From positions 1-64,000 of the forward strand of contig NZ_CANRMB010000003.1 of assembly GCF_947631635.1 (NCBI RefSeq): a stretch of DNA of 64,000 nt, in the 5' to 3' direction. Source of the stretch: an uncultured Dysosmobacter sp. GTDB lineage: Bacteria > Bacillota > Clostridia > Oscillospirales > Oscillospiraceae. The position numbers were made by a program, and so were the translations under genes. Each line of letters opens with the position of its first letter. The stretch's first letter is position 1. The notes beneath the pieces are model-generated. The model searched no databases and had not been told where the DNA came from. It worked only from the letters and a program-made list of their open reading frames with translations. This document shows positions 1 through 8,339 of the stretch, in pieces.

Positions 1-230
1 AAGACGTCTCTATTGCCGGCTGACTTCATTCAGCCAGAGTCTGCAAACTATTTTGCGCATAACTCTTGACGGCACCACTCGATACATCAAGTTTCATCTG
101 GACTTGATTCCTCCTTTGGTTTTTGGGGTGGTTGGCAGACCTCCACCATTTTACCAAAGGAGGATATTTTTTCGTGCATAGTTAAAGCTTTTTGGAACCA
201 CCGGCACAGCCGGTGGTTTTCGCTTACAAA
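1..230. other. Gene-free stretch with two hairpins, possible IS end
   Basis: No convincing coding frame. An 11-bp inverted repeat (110-120 with 153-163) is followed by a T-rich run, and a perfect 9-bp stem with a 3-base loop lies at 197-217, followed by TTTT. A short stem of this kind with a T-run is often found at the ends of IS200/IS605-like elements, but no transposase is visible here, so this is only a possibility. Confidence 0.3.
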
Positions 231-233
231 AAC

Positions 234-266
234 ACGGGAAGGAGCGCAATTCGCACTCCTTCCCGT
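234..266 (-). terminator. Terminator of the ABC importer operon
   Basis: An 11-bp GC-rich stem (234-244 with 256-266) lies 35 bases beyond the permease stop. Read on the minus strand the stem is followed by GTTTTTGT, so it should end the importer transcript. Confidence 0.8.
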
Positions 267-300
267 TTGCGTTTGTTTTGATTTGGCTTTCCCATCCGGG

Positions 301-1953
301 CTATAGGCTCATCTCTCGCTTGCCGGAGACCTTGAAGAAGAGCATCAGCACCAGGATGGTGACCGCCATCAGCATCACGGACATGGCGGCGGCGGTGCCG
401 TAGTTGCCCCGGATGACCTCCGTATAGATGGAGATGGTCATTGTCTGGGTCTTGGTGACATAGAGCAGCACGGAGGCGGACAGCTCACTGATGATGGTCA
501 TCCAGCTGAGGATGGCCCCGGAGATCACACCACTGCGCATCATGGGCGCGGTGATCCTCACAAAGGTCTTCAGCTTGGAGGCTCCCAGGCTCATGGAGGC
601 CTCCTCCACACTGGGGTGGATGTTCATCAAGATGGCCGAGGCGGAGCGGATGGTGTAGGGCATCCGGCGCAACACATAGGCCAAGATAATGATAGCCGCC
701 GTACCCATGAGCTTGATGGGCTTCGAGGAGAACCCCAGCAGCAGGGCAATACCCATGACAGAGCCGGGAATGATGTAGGGCATCATAGTCAGCGAGTCCA
801 GCACGGACACCGCCGCGTTGCGCCGCCGCACCGACAGGTAGGCGATGAGGGTGCCCAGCACCACGATAATTAGCACGGCGATCAGGCTGAAGACCAAGGT
901 GTTCCGCACACTGGAGCCCAGCTTGTCCAGGGCTTCGGCAAAGCTGTTGAGGGAGTAGCCCTCCACAAAGCGGACGCCGTTGGTGTTCTGGAAGGCGGTA
1001 TAGGTCACCGTGAGCTGAGGCAACAGCCCGATAAAGACGGGGACATAGACCACCACATGGGCCAGGACGGCCTTCCAGCCCCGCAGGGGCTGGGGCTCAA
1101 TGGGGTTGACGGCGCTTATGCTGTAGGAGAACTTCCGGGCGGCCATTTTCTGGCCCAAGAACAGGATGGTGGTCAGCAGGACCATCAGCACGCTGAGGGC
1201 GGCGGCAAAGCCGCTGTTGCCCCCCACCTCGCTGATGAACTCATTGTAAATGAGGTAAGGCATGGTCCGGTAGCCCTCGCCGATGAGCTGGGGCGTACCG
1301 AAATCCGCCATGCTTCTCATAAAGACCAGCAGTCCGGCGGACAGCATGGTGGGCCCGATGAGGGGGACCACCACCTTGAGCACCCGGCGCAGGCCGGTGC
1401 ACCCAAAGCACTCGGAGGCCTCCAGCATGGAGCGGTCCAGGTTCTTCAGCGCGCCGGAGACGTAGAGGAACACCAGGGAATACATCTGGGTGGTAAAGAC
1501 CATCAGCATGCCGGGGAAGCCGTAGATCGCCGGCATCTGGATGCCGAACACATCTCGAATGAAGGTGGTGATGGCGCCGCTTCTGCCCAGCAGCAGAATC
1601 CAGCTGTACGCGCCGATGAAGGGCGGGGAGAGCATGGTGATGATGATGAGAATCTCCACGATCCCCTTCCCGTAAATCTTCACCGAGTGCATCAGGTAGG
1701 CCAGGGCGGTGCCCAGGATGACGGCCAGCACCGTGGCGCACAGAGAGACTTTCAGGCTGTTGAACAGTGCGTTGAGGTAGTAGGGCTTGCTGAAAAACTT
1801 AAGGAAATACTCGAAGGTGAACGCCCCGTCGTTGTCGATGACGCTCTGCCGGAAGATCTGGAAAACGGGATAGACCAGGAAGAAGAGAAACAGCGCCAGA
1901 CAGATCAGCGTGGCTGCCGTCCAGATATCCTTGTGTAACTTATTGGTACGCAT
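301..1953 (-). CDS. ABC importer permease, two fused permease domains (iron/2-AEP class)
   Basis: A 550-residue integral membrane protein with two binding-protein-dependent permease domains in tandem, as in FbpB-type and PhnV-like transporters. About twelve hydrophobic segments are visible. EAA-type loops that dock the ATPase are seen near residue 180 (EASECFG...G) and near 455 (EEASMSLGASKL). The start overlaps the end of the ATPase gene by 14 bases, with GGAG upstream inside that gene, so translation is probably coupled. The single fused permease matches the one ATPase and one receptor upstream. The substrate cannot be read from the permease: Fe3+, 2-aminoethylphosphonate or a phosphate ester are all possible. 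Confidence 0.9.
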   Translation of the reverse strand: MRTNKLHKDIWTAATLICLALFLFFLVYPVFQIFRQSVIDNDGAFTFEYFLKFFSKPYYLNALFNSLKVSLCATVLAVILGTALAYLMHSVKIYGKGIVEILIIITMLSPPFIGAYSWILLLGRSGAITTFIRDVFGIQMPAIYGFPGMLMVFTTQMYSLVFLYVSGALKNLDRSMLEASECFGCTGLRRVLKVVVPLIGPTMLSAGLLVFMRSMADFGTPQLIGEGYRTMPYLIYNEFISEVGGNSGFAAALSVLMVLLTTILFLGQKMAARKFSYSISAVNPIEPQPLRGWKAVLAHVVVYVPVFIGLLPQLTVTYTAFQNTNGVRFVEGYSLNSFAEALDKLGSSVRNTLVFSLIAVLIIVVLGTLIAYLSVRRRNAAVSVLDSLTMMPYIIPGSVMGIALLLGFSSKPIKLMGTAAIIILAYVLRRMPYTIRSASAILMNIHPSVEEASMSLGASKLKTFVRITAPMMRSGVISGAILSWMTIISELSASVLLYVTKTQTMTISIYTEVIRGNYGTAAAMSVMLMAVTILVLMLFFKVSGKREMSL

Positions 1954-3046
1954 CGTTCTTTACTCCACATACCATGTTGCGCTCCCCGTCATCGGTGTAA
2001 ACGTTGATGCGGTTCGGCTTCACGGTCAAATAGACGGTGGACCCTTTTTTGATCTCGTTCTCGATCTCGGCGGGGGCAATGGTCTCCACCTGCATGCCGT
2101 CGGCCAGCTCAATGAAATAGTGCATGGTCAGCCCCAGAAACACGCAGTCATGGACCACGCCCTTGATCCCGGGCGCGGAAGCGTGAATCTCAAACTCCTC
2201 CGGCCGCACCGCCGCGATGAACTTGCCGTTGAAGGGAGCATCGTCCACGATGTTCTGCATTTCCATGGTGTACTCGCCAAAGCGCAGGAGCTTCTTACCG
2301 CCCTCCTCGCTACCGGTCACCGGGAGGAAATTGCTCTTTCCGATGAATCCCGCCACGAACTGGTTGGCGGGGCGGAGGTAGATGTCCCGCGGCGTGCCCA
2401 CGTGCTGGAGCACACCCTTGTACATCACGCCGATTCGGTCGCTGATAGCCAGGGCCTCCTCCTGATCGTGGGTCACGTAGATGGTGGTGATTCCCACCGT
2501 GTGCTGGATCTCGCGGATGGCGTCCCGCATCTCCACCCGGAGCTTGGCATCCAGGTTGGACAAGGGCTCGTCCATCAGCAGAACGTCGGGCTCGATCACG
2601 ATAGCCCGCGCCAGCGCCACGCGCTGCTGCTGGCCGCCCGACATGTTCTGGGGCAGGCGGTCCCGCAGATTGTCGATGTGTACCTTCTTCAGGATCTCAT
2701 CCACGCGGCGGGAGATCTCTTCCTTCGGCACCTTGCGGTTTTTCAATCCGAAGGCCACGTTGCCCTCCACAGTCATGTGGGGAAAGATCGCATAGTTCTG
2801 GAACACCATGCCGATGTTCCGTTTCTCCGGAGGAATGGCATTAATCACCCTGTCGCCGAAGCGGATCTCTCCGCCTTCGATGGAGTTAAATCCCGCCACC
2901 ATTCGGAGCAGGGTGGTTTTACCGCACCCGGACGGCCCCAGCAGGGTGAAAAACTCCCCGCTCTTCACCTGGAGAGACAGGTTGGAAATCACCGTGTTCT
3001 CCCCGTACTTTTTCACCGTGTTTTGGAATGTAATCGGGTTACTCAT
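1940..3046 (-). CDS. ABC importer ATP-binding protein (PotA/FbpC-like)
   Basis: ATPase subunit that powers the adjacent importer. Walker A is GPSGCGKTT (about residue 37), the signature is MSGGQQQRVALARA, Walker B is VLLMDEPLSNLDAK and the H-loop is YVTHDQEEAL. The C-terminal 120 residues form a TOBE-type regulatory domain, as in the PotA/FbpC/UgpC group. I start at the ATG at 3046 because AGGAGG (3054-3059) sits 7 bases upstream; an in-frame TTG six bases earlier is too close to that site. It lies between the receptor and permease genes in one operon. Confidence 0.93.
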   Translation of the reverse strand: MSNPITFQNTVKKYGENTVISNLSLQVKSGEFFTLLGPSGCGKTTLLRMVAGFNSIEGGEIRFGDRVINAIPPEKRNIGMVFQNYAIFPHMTVEGNVAFGLKNRKVPKEEISRRVDEILKKVHIDNLRDRLPQNMSGGQQQRVALARAIVIEPDVLLMDEPLSNLDAKLRVEMRDAIREIQHTVGITTIYVTHDQEEALAISDRIGVMYKGVLQHVGTPRDIYLRPANQFVAGFIGKSNFLPVTGSEEGGKKLLRFGEYTMEMQNIVDDAPFNGKFIAAVRPEEFEIHASAPGIKGVVHDCVFLGLTMHYFIELADGMQVETIAPAEIENEIKKGSTVYLTVKPNRINVYTDDGERNMVCGVKNDAYQ

Positions 3047-3072
3047 GGCCAAACCTCCTGCGGTGCTGTCTG

Positions 3073-4125
3073 TTACTGCACATTGGCTACACAGTCAGTC
3101 CATCTTTCTTTCCACTCGTCCAGGTGCGCGGTGATGTACTCCTCATCCAGCTCGATGAGCTTGATCTCGCTGGTGGGCTTCATGCCCTCGCTCAGCTCCA
3201 CGTCGTCGCGGACGGGGCGGGAGGCGGCCTCGGAGACCAAGCGCTGCTGAACCTCGGCGCTCAGGCAGAAGTCGATGAACTGCTTGGCGTTCTCAGTGTG
3301 CTTGGCATTCTTCACCAGCATCACACAGGCGGGACCGCTCTGGACGCCCTCTTCCATGTACACGATCTCCAGGTTGGTGGCACCGTCGTGGATGTAGGTG
3401 GCGGAGGGGGACTCGTAGGTCAGGCCGATGGCGTACTCGCCCTCAGCCACGCCCTTGTGGACGGCGCTGCTGGAGGAGAGGACGCAACCGTCGATGTTGT
3501 AGAGCAGGTCCTGGATGTACTGCCAGCCCTCTTCGCTCTCGGCCTGGCCCTCGGGGGCGAAGTCGGCCAGGATATTCTCCACGTGCTCCATGGCGGAGCT
3601 GGAGGAGGCGGCGTCGGCGGTGGCGATCTTGCCCTTCAGCTCAGGGTTGAGCAGGTCCATGTAGCCGTTGACCTCGATATCGCCGATCAGGTCGGTGTTC
3701 ACCAGCAGGACGCTGCAGCCCACCACGTAGGGGTTGGCCACGCCGTTGCTCTTGTAGGCGTCGCTCACGTACTCGTTGTTTGGGGAGACATACTCCTCAA
3801 ACAGGGCGGCGTTATTCAGGGCATTCATGACGCCGGAGCCCATCATGATGTCGGCGTTGGGATCGTCGGCCTCGGTCTCCAGGCGCTTGGTCAGCTCGCC
3901 CAGGCCGCCGGTGATCAGCTCCACCTCGATGCCGGTCTCCTCCTCAAAGTAGGGGATGACCTGGTCCAGACGGGTCTCGGACTCGGAGGTGTAGACCACC
4001 AGCTTCTTCTCCTCCGCGCCGTCGCCGCCCGAGCTGCCGGTCTCCGCCGGGTCGCCGTTGCCGGAGCAGCTCGTCAGCAGCAGGGTTGCCATAAGGCCTG
4101 CCAGGATCTTGGCTTTCTTTTCCAT
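3073..4125 (-). CDS. Extracellular solute-binding lipoprotein of the ABC importer
   Basis: A 350-residue receptor of the periplasmic-binding-protein-like group used for Fe3+, 2-aminoethylphosphonate and related ligands. The N terminus is a lipoprotein signal with lipobox LLTSC (Cys at residue 20), followed by a low-complexity Gly/Ser/Asp linker and a bilobed-receptor core beginning KLVVYTSES. AGGAGG lies just upstream of the ATG. It is first in the operon and would be anchored outside the membrane, delivering ligand to the fused permease. Its promoter and operator are listed separately. The ligand is unknown; the neighbouring phosphatase suggests a phosphorylated compound. Confidence 0.9.
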   Translation of the reverse strand: MEKKAKILAGLMATLLLTSCSGNGDPAETGSSGGDGAEEKKLVVYTSESETRLDQVIPYFEEETGIEVELITGGLGELTKRLETEADDPNADIMMGSGVMNALNNAALFEEYVSPNNEYVSDAYKSNGVANPYVVGCSVLLVNTDLIGDIEVNGYMDLLNPELKGKIATADAASSSSAMEHVENILADFAPEGQAESEEGWQYIQDLLYNIDGCVLSSSSAVHKGVAEGEYAIGLTYESPSATYIHDGATNLEIVYMEEGVQSGPACVMLVKNAKHTENAKQFIDFCLSAEVQQRLVSEAASRPVRDDVELSEGMKPTSEIKLIELDEEYITAHLDEWKERWTDCVANVQ

Positions 4126-4159
4126 TGTTGTTTCCTCCTTTTGTTTTATTGTGTAACGT

Positions 4160-4175
4160 CATATATCGTTATATG
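4160..4175. promoter_or_regulatory. Palindromic operator at the importer promoter
   Basis: The 16-base near-palindrome CATATATCGTTATATG is centred on CG. It begins 2 bases downstream of the -10 box on the minus strand, so it covers the start of transcription. The same arrangement is found in front of the HAD gene (4990-5005). It is a likely site for the GntR-family protein at 5180-5902. Confidence 0.65.
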
Positions 4176-4177
4176 TT

Positions 4178-4207
4178 ATTATAGACTCAGTTTCTTTCCG
4201 CTGTCAA
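4178..4207 (-). promoter_or_regulatory. Promoter of the importer operon
   Basis: On the minus strand: a perfect -35 TTGACA (4202-4207), an 18-base spacer and a perfect -10 TATAAT (4178-4183), about 50 bases upstream of the receptor start codon. Confidence 0.85.
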
Positions 4208-4293
4208 TAGAAATTTTGAAAAATTGACAAATTCTCCGCTGTTTTTCCCCCGCTTCTCTTCGCTTCCCACAAATTCTCCCGCTCCCCGGGGGC

Positions 4294-4920
4294 TCAGAGC
4301 AGGGTCAGAACGTCGCTGAGCTGGTCGATGACCCGGTCCGCCTGGGACTGGTCCAGGGGCGCTCCCCCCTGGGGCCGCAGGGCCAGCACCGTGAGGCCCG
4401 CCCGCCTGGCAGACAGGATGCCCGCGGGGGAATCCTCCACCGCCATCGCCTCGCCGGCGGACAGGCCCAGCGCCTCCAGCGCCCGCAGGTAGATCTCCGG
4501 GTCCGGCTTGTAGGCCCTGCACGCCCGGCCGCTGATCCGGAAATCCACCAGGTCCTCCACCTCCATGGTCTCCAGCAGCTGGTCGATGATCTCCTCGTCG
4601 GAGGAGGAGGCCACGCCGAGCTTCAGCCCCCGGGCTTTCAGGGTCCGGAACAGCGGCACCATCTGGGGGTTGGCCAGCTCCCGGAAGGGGGTGGGGTGGA
4701 ACCGGCGGTAGGCCCGGTAGCCCATGAGCAGCTCCTGCCGCAGCTCCCCGTCCTCCGGCACGATGGTCTCCCACATGGCCGTCTCGTTCAGGCCGGTGAA
4801 ATCGGTGCTCCCCGGCCAGTGAAAGCCGATGACAGCCAGGTACTCCTCCCGCCGGCGGTTATAGAAGCCCTCCGTGTCCGCCAGCACTCCGTCCAGGTCG
4901 AATATGACCCCTCGATACAT
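4294..4920 (-). CDS. HAD superfamily phosphatase/phosphomutase-like (beta-PGM type)
   Basis: A 208-residue HAD hydrolase of subfamily IA. Motif I is FDLDGVLADT (nucleophile Asp and acid Asp), motif II is VASSSDEE, and motif III/IV is KPDPEIY followed by VEDSPAGILSA. A helical cap lies between motifs I and II. It would remove or move a phosphate on a small molecule in the cytoplasm. I start at the ATG at 4920, directly before the conserved strand (MYRGVIFDLDG), with GGGGAG four bases upstream; an in-frame upstream ATG adds 23 atypical residues. It has its own promoter and shares an operator with the importer, so it probably acts on the imported compound. Confidence 0.85.
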   Translation of the reverse strand: MYRGVIFDLDGVLADTEGFYNRRREEYLAVIGFHWPGSTDFTGLNETAMWETIVPEDGELRQELLMGYRAYRRFHPTPFRELANPQMVPLFRTLKARGLKLGVASSSDEEIIDQLLETMEVEDLVDFRISGRACRAYKPDPEIYLRALEALGLSAGEAMAVEDSPAGILSARRAGLTVLALRPQGGAPLDQSQADRVIDQLSDVLTLL

Positions 4921-4989
4921 TTCGCTCCCCGCCTTTCCTCCCGGCTGTGCGCCGGACCTCGACCAAGTCATTTTAATCATTATATTCAT

Positions 4990-5005
4990 ATTATAACGTT
5001 ATATT
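4990..5005. promoter_or_regulatory. Palindromic operator at the HAD promoter
   Basis: The 16-base sequence ATTATAACGTTATATT, with a perfect 12-bp palindrome core (TATAACGTTATA), lies 2 bases downstream of the -10 box. Its symmetry and position match the importer operator at 4160-4175. Confidence 0.65.
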
Positions 5006-5007
5006 GA

Positions 5008-5035
5008 ATCATACCCCTTTTGCCTCCCCTGTCAA
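5008..5035 (-). promoter_or_regulatory. Promoter of the HAD gene
   Basis: On the minus strand: TTGACA (5030-5035), a 16-base spacer and TATGAT (5008-5013). Confidence 0.7.
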
Positions 5036-5130
5036 GGGGGGTTCCGCAAAAGGGACAGGATTCCGTCCGATTGTACAATTTCAGCCCGCTGTTTTTATGG
5101 AAAGCCACCACCCGCCGGAGATAAAAAACC

Positions 5131-5158
5131 GCCGGGCCGCCCCACAGGGCGGCCCGGC
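5131..5158 (-). terminator. Terminator of the gntR gene
   Basis: A perfect 12-bp GC stem (5131-5142 with 5147-5158) with a 4-base loop. On the minus strand it is followed by GGTTTTTT, 22 bases beyond the regulator's stop codon. Confidence 0.85.
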
Positions 5159-5179
5159 GCCGTTCCGCTGTTTTGCCGG

Positions 5180-5902
5180 TCAGAACTCGAACATATACCG
5201 GCTGCCAATGTAATACTGCCGCCCGATGCACAGCGGCGCTCCGTCCTGATCCACGAAATAGCCGTTCACGTAGAACAGGGGCTCCCCCACCGCAATGCCC
5301 ATCCGCTGGGCCTGCTCCACGCTGGCGCGGGTGACCTCCACGGTGCTCCGGGCGGCGTCGGCGACCCGGCGGCCGGAGACCCGGGCGATGGTCTCGAAGA
5401 TGGACACATCCTCCAGCGGCGCGGTCATCAGCTCCCGGTACGGCTGGTAGGGCAGGAACACGTTCTCCAGAAAGACCGGCAGCCCGTCCGCCGTGCGCAG
5501 GCGCTGGATGTAGAGCAGTAGCTCGTTCTCCGGGATCTGCAAAAACTCGTGCTCGTCGGTCCGGGCGGGCACGATCTTGCGGTCCAGCACCTTGGCCCCT
5601 GCTGTCATCCCGTTGGCGGCACAGCATCGGGTGAAACTCTCCAGCCGGGCGGATGCGGTAAGCTTCCGATGGATGCGGGGGGCATTGACGAAGGTGCCGC
5701 GCCCCTGCATCTTGGTCAGGTACCCCTCGCTGCACAGCTCCTCCACCGCTCTGCGCACCGTGACCCGGCTGACGGAGTACTCCTCGCTCAGGGCTGGCTC
5801 TGGAGGGATCTGCTGCTTGGGCTGGTACTTTCCGCTTTGAATGGCCGCTTTGATATCCTCTTTGATTTGTTGATAAAGCGGTACTCCCACCATCTCCGCC
5901 AT
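5180..5902 (-). CDS. GntR/HutC-family regulator with UTRA ligand domain
   Basis: A 240-residue repressor-type protein. The N-terminal 70 residues are a winged helix of the GntR family (VPLYQQIKEDIKAAI..., then SRVTVRRAVEEL as the recognition helix region and QGRGTFV as the wing). Residues 80-240 form a UTRA ligand-binding domain. It has its own promoter (5967-5995) and terminator. Two identical-architecture operators at the importer and HAD promoters make it the obvious local regulator, probably released by the imported ligand or its metabolite. The start at 5902 is not strongly marked by a ribosome site; a second ATG lies three codons further in. Confidence 0.9.
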   Translation of the reverse strand: MAEMVGVPLYQQIKEDIKAAIQSGKYQPKQQIPPEPALSEEYSVSRVTVRRAVEELCSEGYLTKMQGRGTFVNAPRIHRKLTASARLESFTRCCAANGMTAGAKVLDRKIVPARTDEHEFLQIPENELLLYIQRLRTADGLPVFLENVFLPYQPYRELMTAPLEDVSIFETIARVSGRRVADAARSTVEVTRASVEQAQRMGIAVGEPLFYVNGYFVDQDGAPLCIGRQYYIGSRYMFEF

Positions 5903-5966
5903 AAAGCATCATCCATTTCTCTGTATTGTTCTATCCATTTCTGCGACCTTTGGATATCATACGTCG

Positions 5967-5995
5967 ATTGTAGCTTACAGATATAGAGGTGTCAA
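5967..5995 (-). promoter_or_regulatory. Promoter of the gntR gene
   Basis: On the minus strand: TTGACA (5990-5995), a 17-base spacer and TACAAT (5967-5972). No good copy of the shared palindrome is seen here, so autoregulation is not supported. Confidence 0.7.
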
Positions 5996-6105
5996 GTCAT
6001 TTCGCAGTTTGGTGAGGAAGGCCTATCCGCCCCGCACGATGGCGGAATGGTCCCCGCCTTTTCCCCTCACCCCTCACCGGGGAGCTGTACCACCCAGCCC
6101 CAGCG

Positions 6106-6402
6106 ATGAGCGCGCACAAAAACCCCGCGGAGCGCAGAGAGCTGGGGCACCTCTGCTTCCATGGTCTCCGGCACGATTACACCGTGGCCGTGGTCCGTTC
6201 TGGGGATGGCATCAAAACGGCCCAGGGCAGCCTCGGACATGCCACCGCCACCCTCCAGAAGGGGGTGGACATGAAAACCGTGCCCTCCATGCTGGGCCAC
6301 TGCAACGCCGGGTCCTCCCCGCGAGCCTGCACTCACGCCACACGGCAGAAACAGGATGAGGTCGCGGCCACTATTGGGAACTTCATGGAGCAGGTCCTAT
6401 AA
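6106..6402 (+). pseudogene. Degraded tyrosine recombinase (integrase) 3' fragment
   Basis: The frame carries the C-terminal catalytic signature of phage/ICE integrases: FHGLRHDYT (the HxLRH motif), then LGHATA. A second similar stretch, VDMKTVPSMLGH, follows within 15 residues, and the typical tail THATRQKQDEVAA...FMEQVL ends the frame. The two LGH segments in a row look like parts of two integrase genes joined by a deletion. The catalytic Tyr segment is shortened and the N-terminal two thirds are missing, so it cannot be active. It is the only integrase sequence in the window. Confidence 0.75.
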
Positions 6403-6603
6403 AATCAGAAAAAAGCGCCGGACAGAAAGCACAAACTTCCTGTCCAGTGGTCTTTTGCCCAAACGCTGCCCCCACGCAGCGGGTCTCATTTGGAAACAGA
6501 GGCTCAGTGAAAGGAGCGAGCTTTGTCCGCCAAGGTGAAGCGAGTGATCTGGAATTTGTATAGACGCGGACCACAATGCGGGTCAGAAATTTAGGGTTGC
6601 ACC

Positions 6604-6807
6604 GCAAGCAATCTGGCCGACTTTGAAGCAGATGACAAACGGGACAAAGGCAAGAAGGTCGAAAACGGCCAACAGATCACGCTTTGTTGCCAGCAGGCAG
6701 GCGTGGTGATTCTGAACGAAATGGATATCCCATCCAAGAAAATGTGTGGACTACTGAAGCCCCTTCTGCAAAGGAACACCACGCAAAGTTCATCTGTCCT
6801 CAGATAG
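6604..6807 (+). pseudogene. Orphan coding remnant, unrecognised
   Basis: An open frame of 67 codons without a start codon (beginning ASNLADFEADDKRDKGKK, ending before TAG at 6805). Composition is protein-like and hydrophilic, but I do not recognise it. It lies between the integrase fragment and a terminator, so it may be the 3' end of a lost ICE gene. It could also be chance. Confidence 0.25.
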
Positions 6808-6844
6808 CAGAATAAAAAATACGGAATCTGCGCCGCATAGAATC

Positions 6845-6885
6845 AATAGAGTCAGCCCTGTGTATTGGTCGGCGCTGACTCTATT
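6845..6885 (+). terminator. Terminator facing right at the ICE edge
   Basis: A perfect 12-bp stem (6845-6856 with 6874-6885) followed on the plus strand by TTTTTC. It would stop transcripts from the remnants at 6.1-6.8 kb and lies four bases from the stop of the minus-strand gene at 6889. Confidence 0.7.
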
Positions 6886-6888
6886 TTT

Positions 6889-7857
6889 TCATGACAACTT
6901 CAGCCACACCTGGAACTCCTCCAGGGGCAGCTCGCCCCGCTCACATGCATCCTTCTTCTCCCGGGCTTTGGCGCTCCACTCGTAGAACACCGCCGGGTCG
7001 ATCCGCTTCGCCTTGATCCAGGCAAAGCGCTTTTTATACTCCCTGCGGTAGGCCTTGAAGACCTCGTCCCCGCTCTTGTTTTTGTTCCATAGGGCGATAG
7101 CGCCGATCTCCTTGCAGGTGCGGCCCTTGCTGTCCCGGGTCACCTCGCAGTATTCCGCGTTTGGCCGACCGGTGAGGGCAAACCAGTGTCCGCAGTTCTT
7201 GCACATCCGCATTTTGATCTCCCGTTTCATGCATTCCCGCACATTGAAGTCGATGAGGTCGTAGATGCTCCTGGGGTGCAAAACTTCCGCAAAGCCATGG
7301 CCCTCTACCCGCTCAAAGTCCACAAGCTGGGGGTGGAAGTGGAACACCTTCAGCGGTTCCCGCTCCTCCCGGGCGTAGTAGTCAGCCAGCTTCTGCTCCA
7401 GAGAGCCCTTGCGTCCGTCTATGTCCAGCGCCTTCTGGATCAAACTGAGCACCTGATTCTGTATGGCGTGGATGTTGCTGGGGATGTGGGTGATCTCCTT
7501 ATGGGGCAGCAGGTCAAGGATGTCCTGGTAATTTCGGCTCCGGGCTTCCCGGAGCCGCGCCCGCCAGTCCAGGCGGAGCAGCTGGAAATAGATGTGGCTC
7601 TCCGCCAGCTCGTCCAACAGCGGAAGAAGCTGCTGGGCACATTTCTCCTCCCTGGTACGGTACAGCTCCATAAGCAGTTTGTCAAACCGCTTAATCTGTC
7701 CGTCATAGCCCCAGATGTCCAGGTATAATAACCGTAGCAGACTTTCCGGAAAGGGGAAGTCTTGTTTTGTTAGTTGTGTTCGGCTATCTCCCGTCTCACC
7801 ATAGAGGAAATATTCCCTGCCGTCAGCAAGATACGTTTTGAATACATAGTCCGGCAT
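6889..7857 (-). CDS. DUF6076-like protein with zinc-ribbon
   Basis: A 322-residue soluble protein of a kind common in Clostridial ICEs (I recognise it as DUF6076-like from memory). The N-terminal two thirds are helical. Near residue 220 there is a cysteine-rich segment, CKNCGHWFALTGRPNAEYC, then KGRTC, fitting a zinc-binding ribbon, and the C terminus is basic (AYRREYKKRFAWIKAKR). A nucleic-acid role is plausible but not shown. It is the leftmost intact minus-strand gene of the ICE and stands apart from the conjugation genes. Confidence 0.75.
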   Translation of the reverse strand: MPDYVFKTYLADGREYFLYGETGDSRTQLTKQDFPFPESLLRLLYLDIWGYDGQIKRFDKLLMELYRTREEKCAQQLLPLLDELAESHIYFQLLRLDWRARLREARSRNYQDILDLLPHKEITHIPSNIHAIQNQVLSLIQKALDIDGRKGSLEQKLADYYAREEREPLKVFHFHPQLVDFERVEGHGFAEVLHPRSIYDLIDFNVRECMKREIKMRMCKNCGHWFALTGRPNAEYCEVTRDSKGRTCKEIGAIALWNKNKSGDEVFKAYRREYKKRFAWIKAKRIDPAVFYEWSAKAREKKDACERGELPLEEFQVWLKLS

Positions 7858-7906
7858 GGTGCGTCACCCCAATAGACCAATCGTTAGATACAATCTTTTA
7901 TCAGAC

Positions 7907-7935
7907 TTGACAGTGGGTACAAAACCTGTTATGCT
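7907..7935 (+). promoter_or_regulatory. Rightward promoter before the truncated HTH gene
   Basis: TTGACA (7907-7912), a 17-base spacer and TATGCT (7930-7935). The AT-rich stretch downstream carries two copies of TAGTCTA (about 7941 and 7971) around TAATTA cores, possibly regulator sites. Confidence 0.7.
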
Positions 7936-8092
7936 GAGCATAGTCTAATTAAGATAATTTCATTTTAATTAGTCTATATCGCAAAGAGGAAAAAGTCAAT
8001 CACGAGTTTGCCGTATGGCCGGCGGCAAGGAGAAGTATCCACAACAGCTGCGGCGGAGTGAATGCTCTGCCGGGAAAGGGATCGGGTGAATA

Positions 8093-8338
8093 TTGCGTTT
8101 CCAGGGCTGGAACAAGCAGACGAAACTCACACACTTTTTCTCACTCCCCAATGAAATTTTTCTGCTGGGGCTGGCGCATGGAGAGCTGGCGGTCTACTGC
8201 TATCTGAAGTATCTGGAGGACCGCAGGACCCATCAGTGCTGGCCCAGCTACCGAAACATCGGGAAAGCGGTGGGCATGAGTGAGAACACCGTGCGCAAGT
8301 ATGTGGCAAAGCTGGAGGAGCGGGGGCTCATCACGACA
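8093..8338 (+). pseudogene. Truncated helix-turn-helix protein
   Basis: Starts at a TTG with GGTGA upstream. The frame reads as a winged-helix protein of ICE left ends (GELAVYCYLKYLEDRR..., WPSYRNIGKAVGMSENTVRKYVAKLEERGLITT). Homologues as I recall them continue for another 50 or more residues. Here the recognisable sequence stops at about 8338 and the frame runs into the reverse complement of another gene before a stop at 8366. It is therefore a 3'-truncated copy; the remaining 82 residues still include the complete HTH. Confidence 0.7.
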
Positions 8339-8339
8339 G

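Noticed and set aside
4986-5912. A 308-codon minus frame ending with a CPFCGTPL zinc-ribbon-like stretch
   Set aside because: It overlaps the GntR gene in another frame and crosses its terminator; the CxxC stretch lies in the intergenic hairpin and has no start of its own.
5949-5964. Third copy of the GntR operator at the gntR promoter
   Set aside because: The stretch at the matching offset and the nearby ATCATACGTCGAT share only a few bases with the two good sites.
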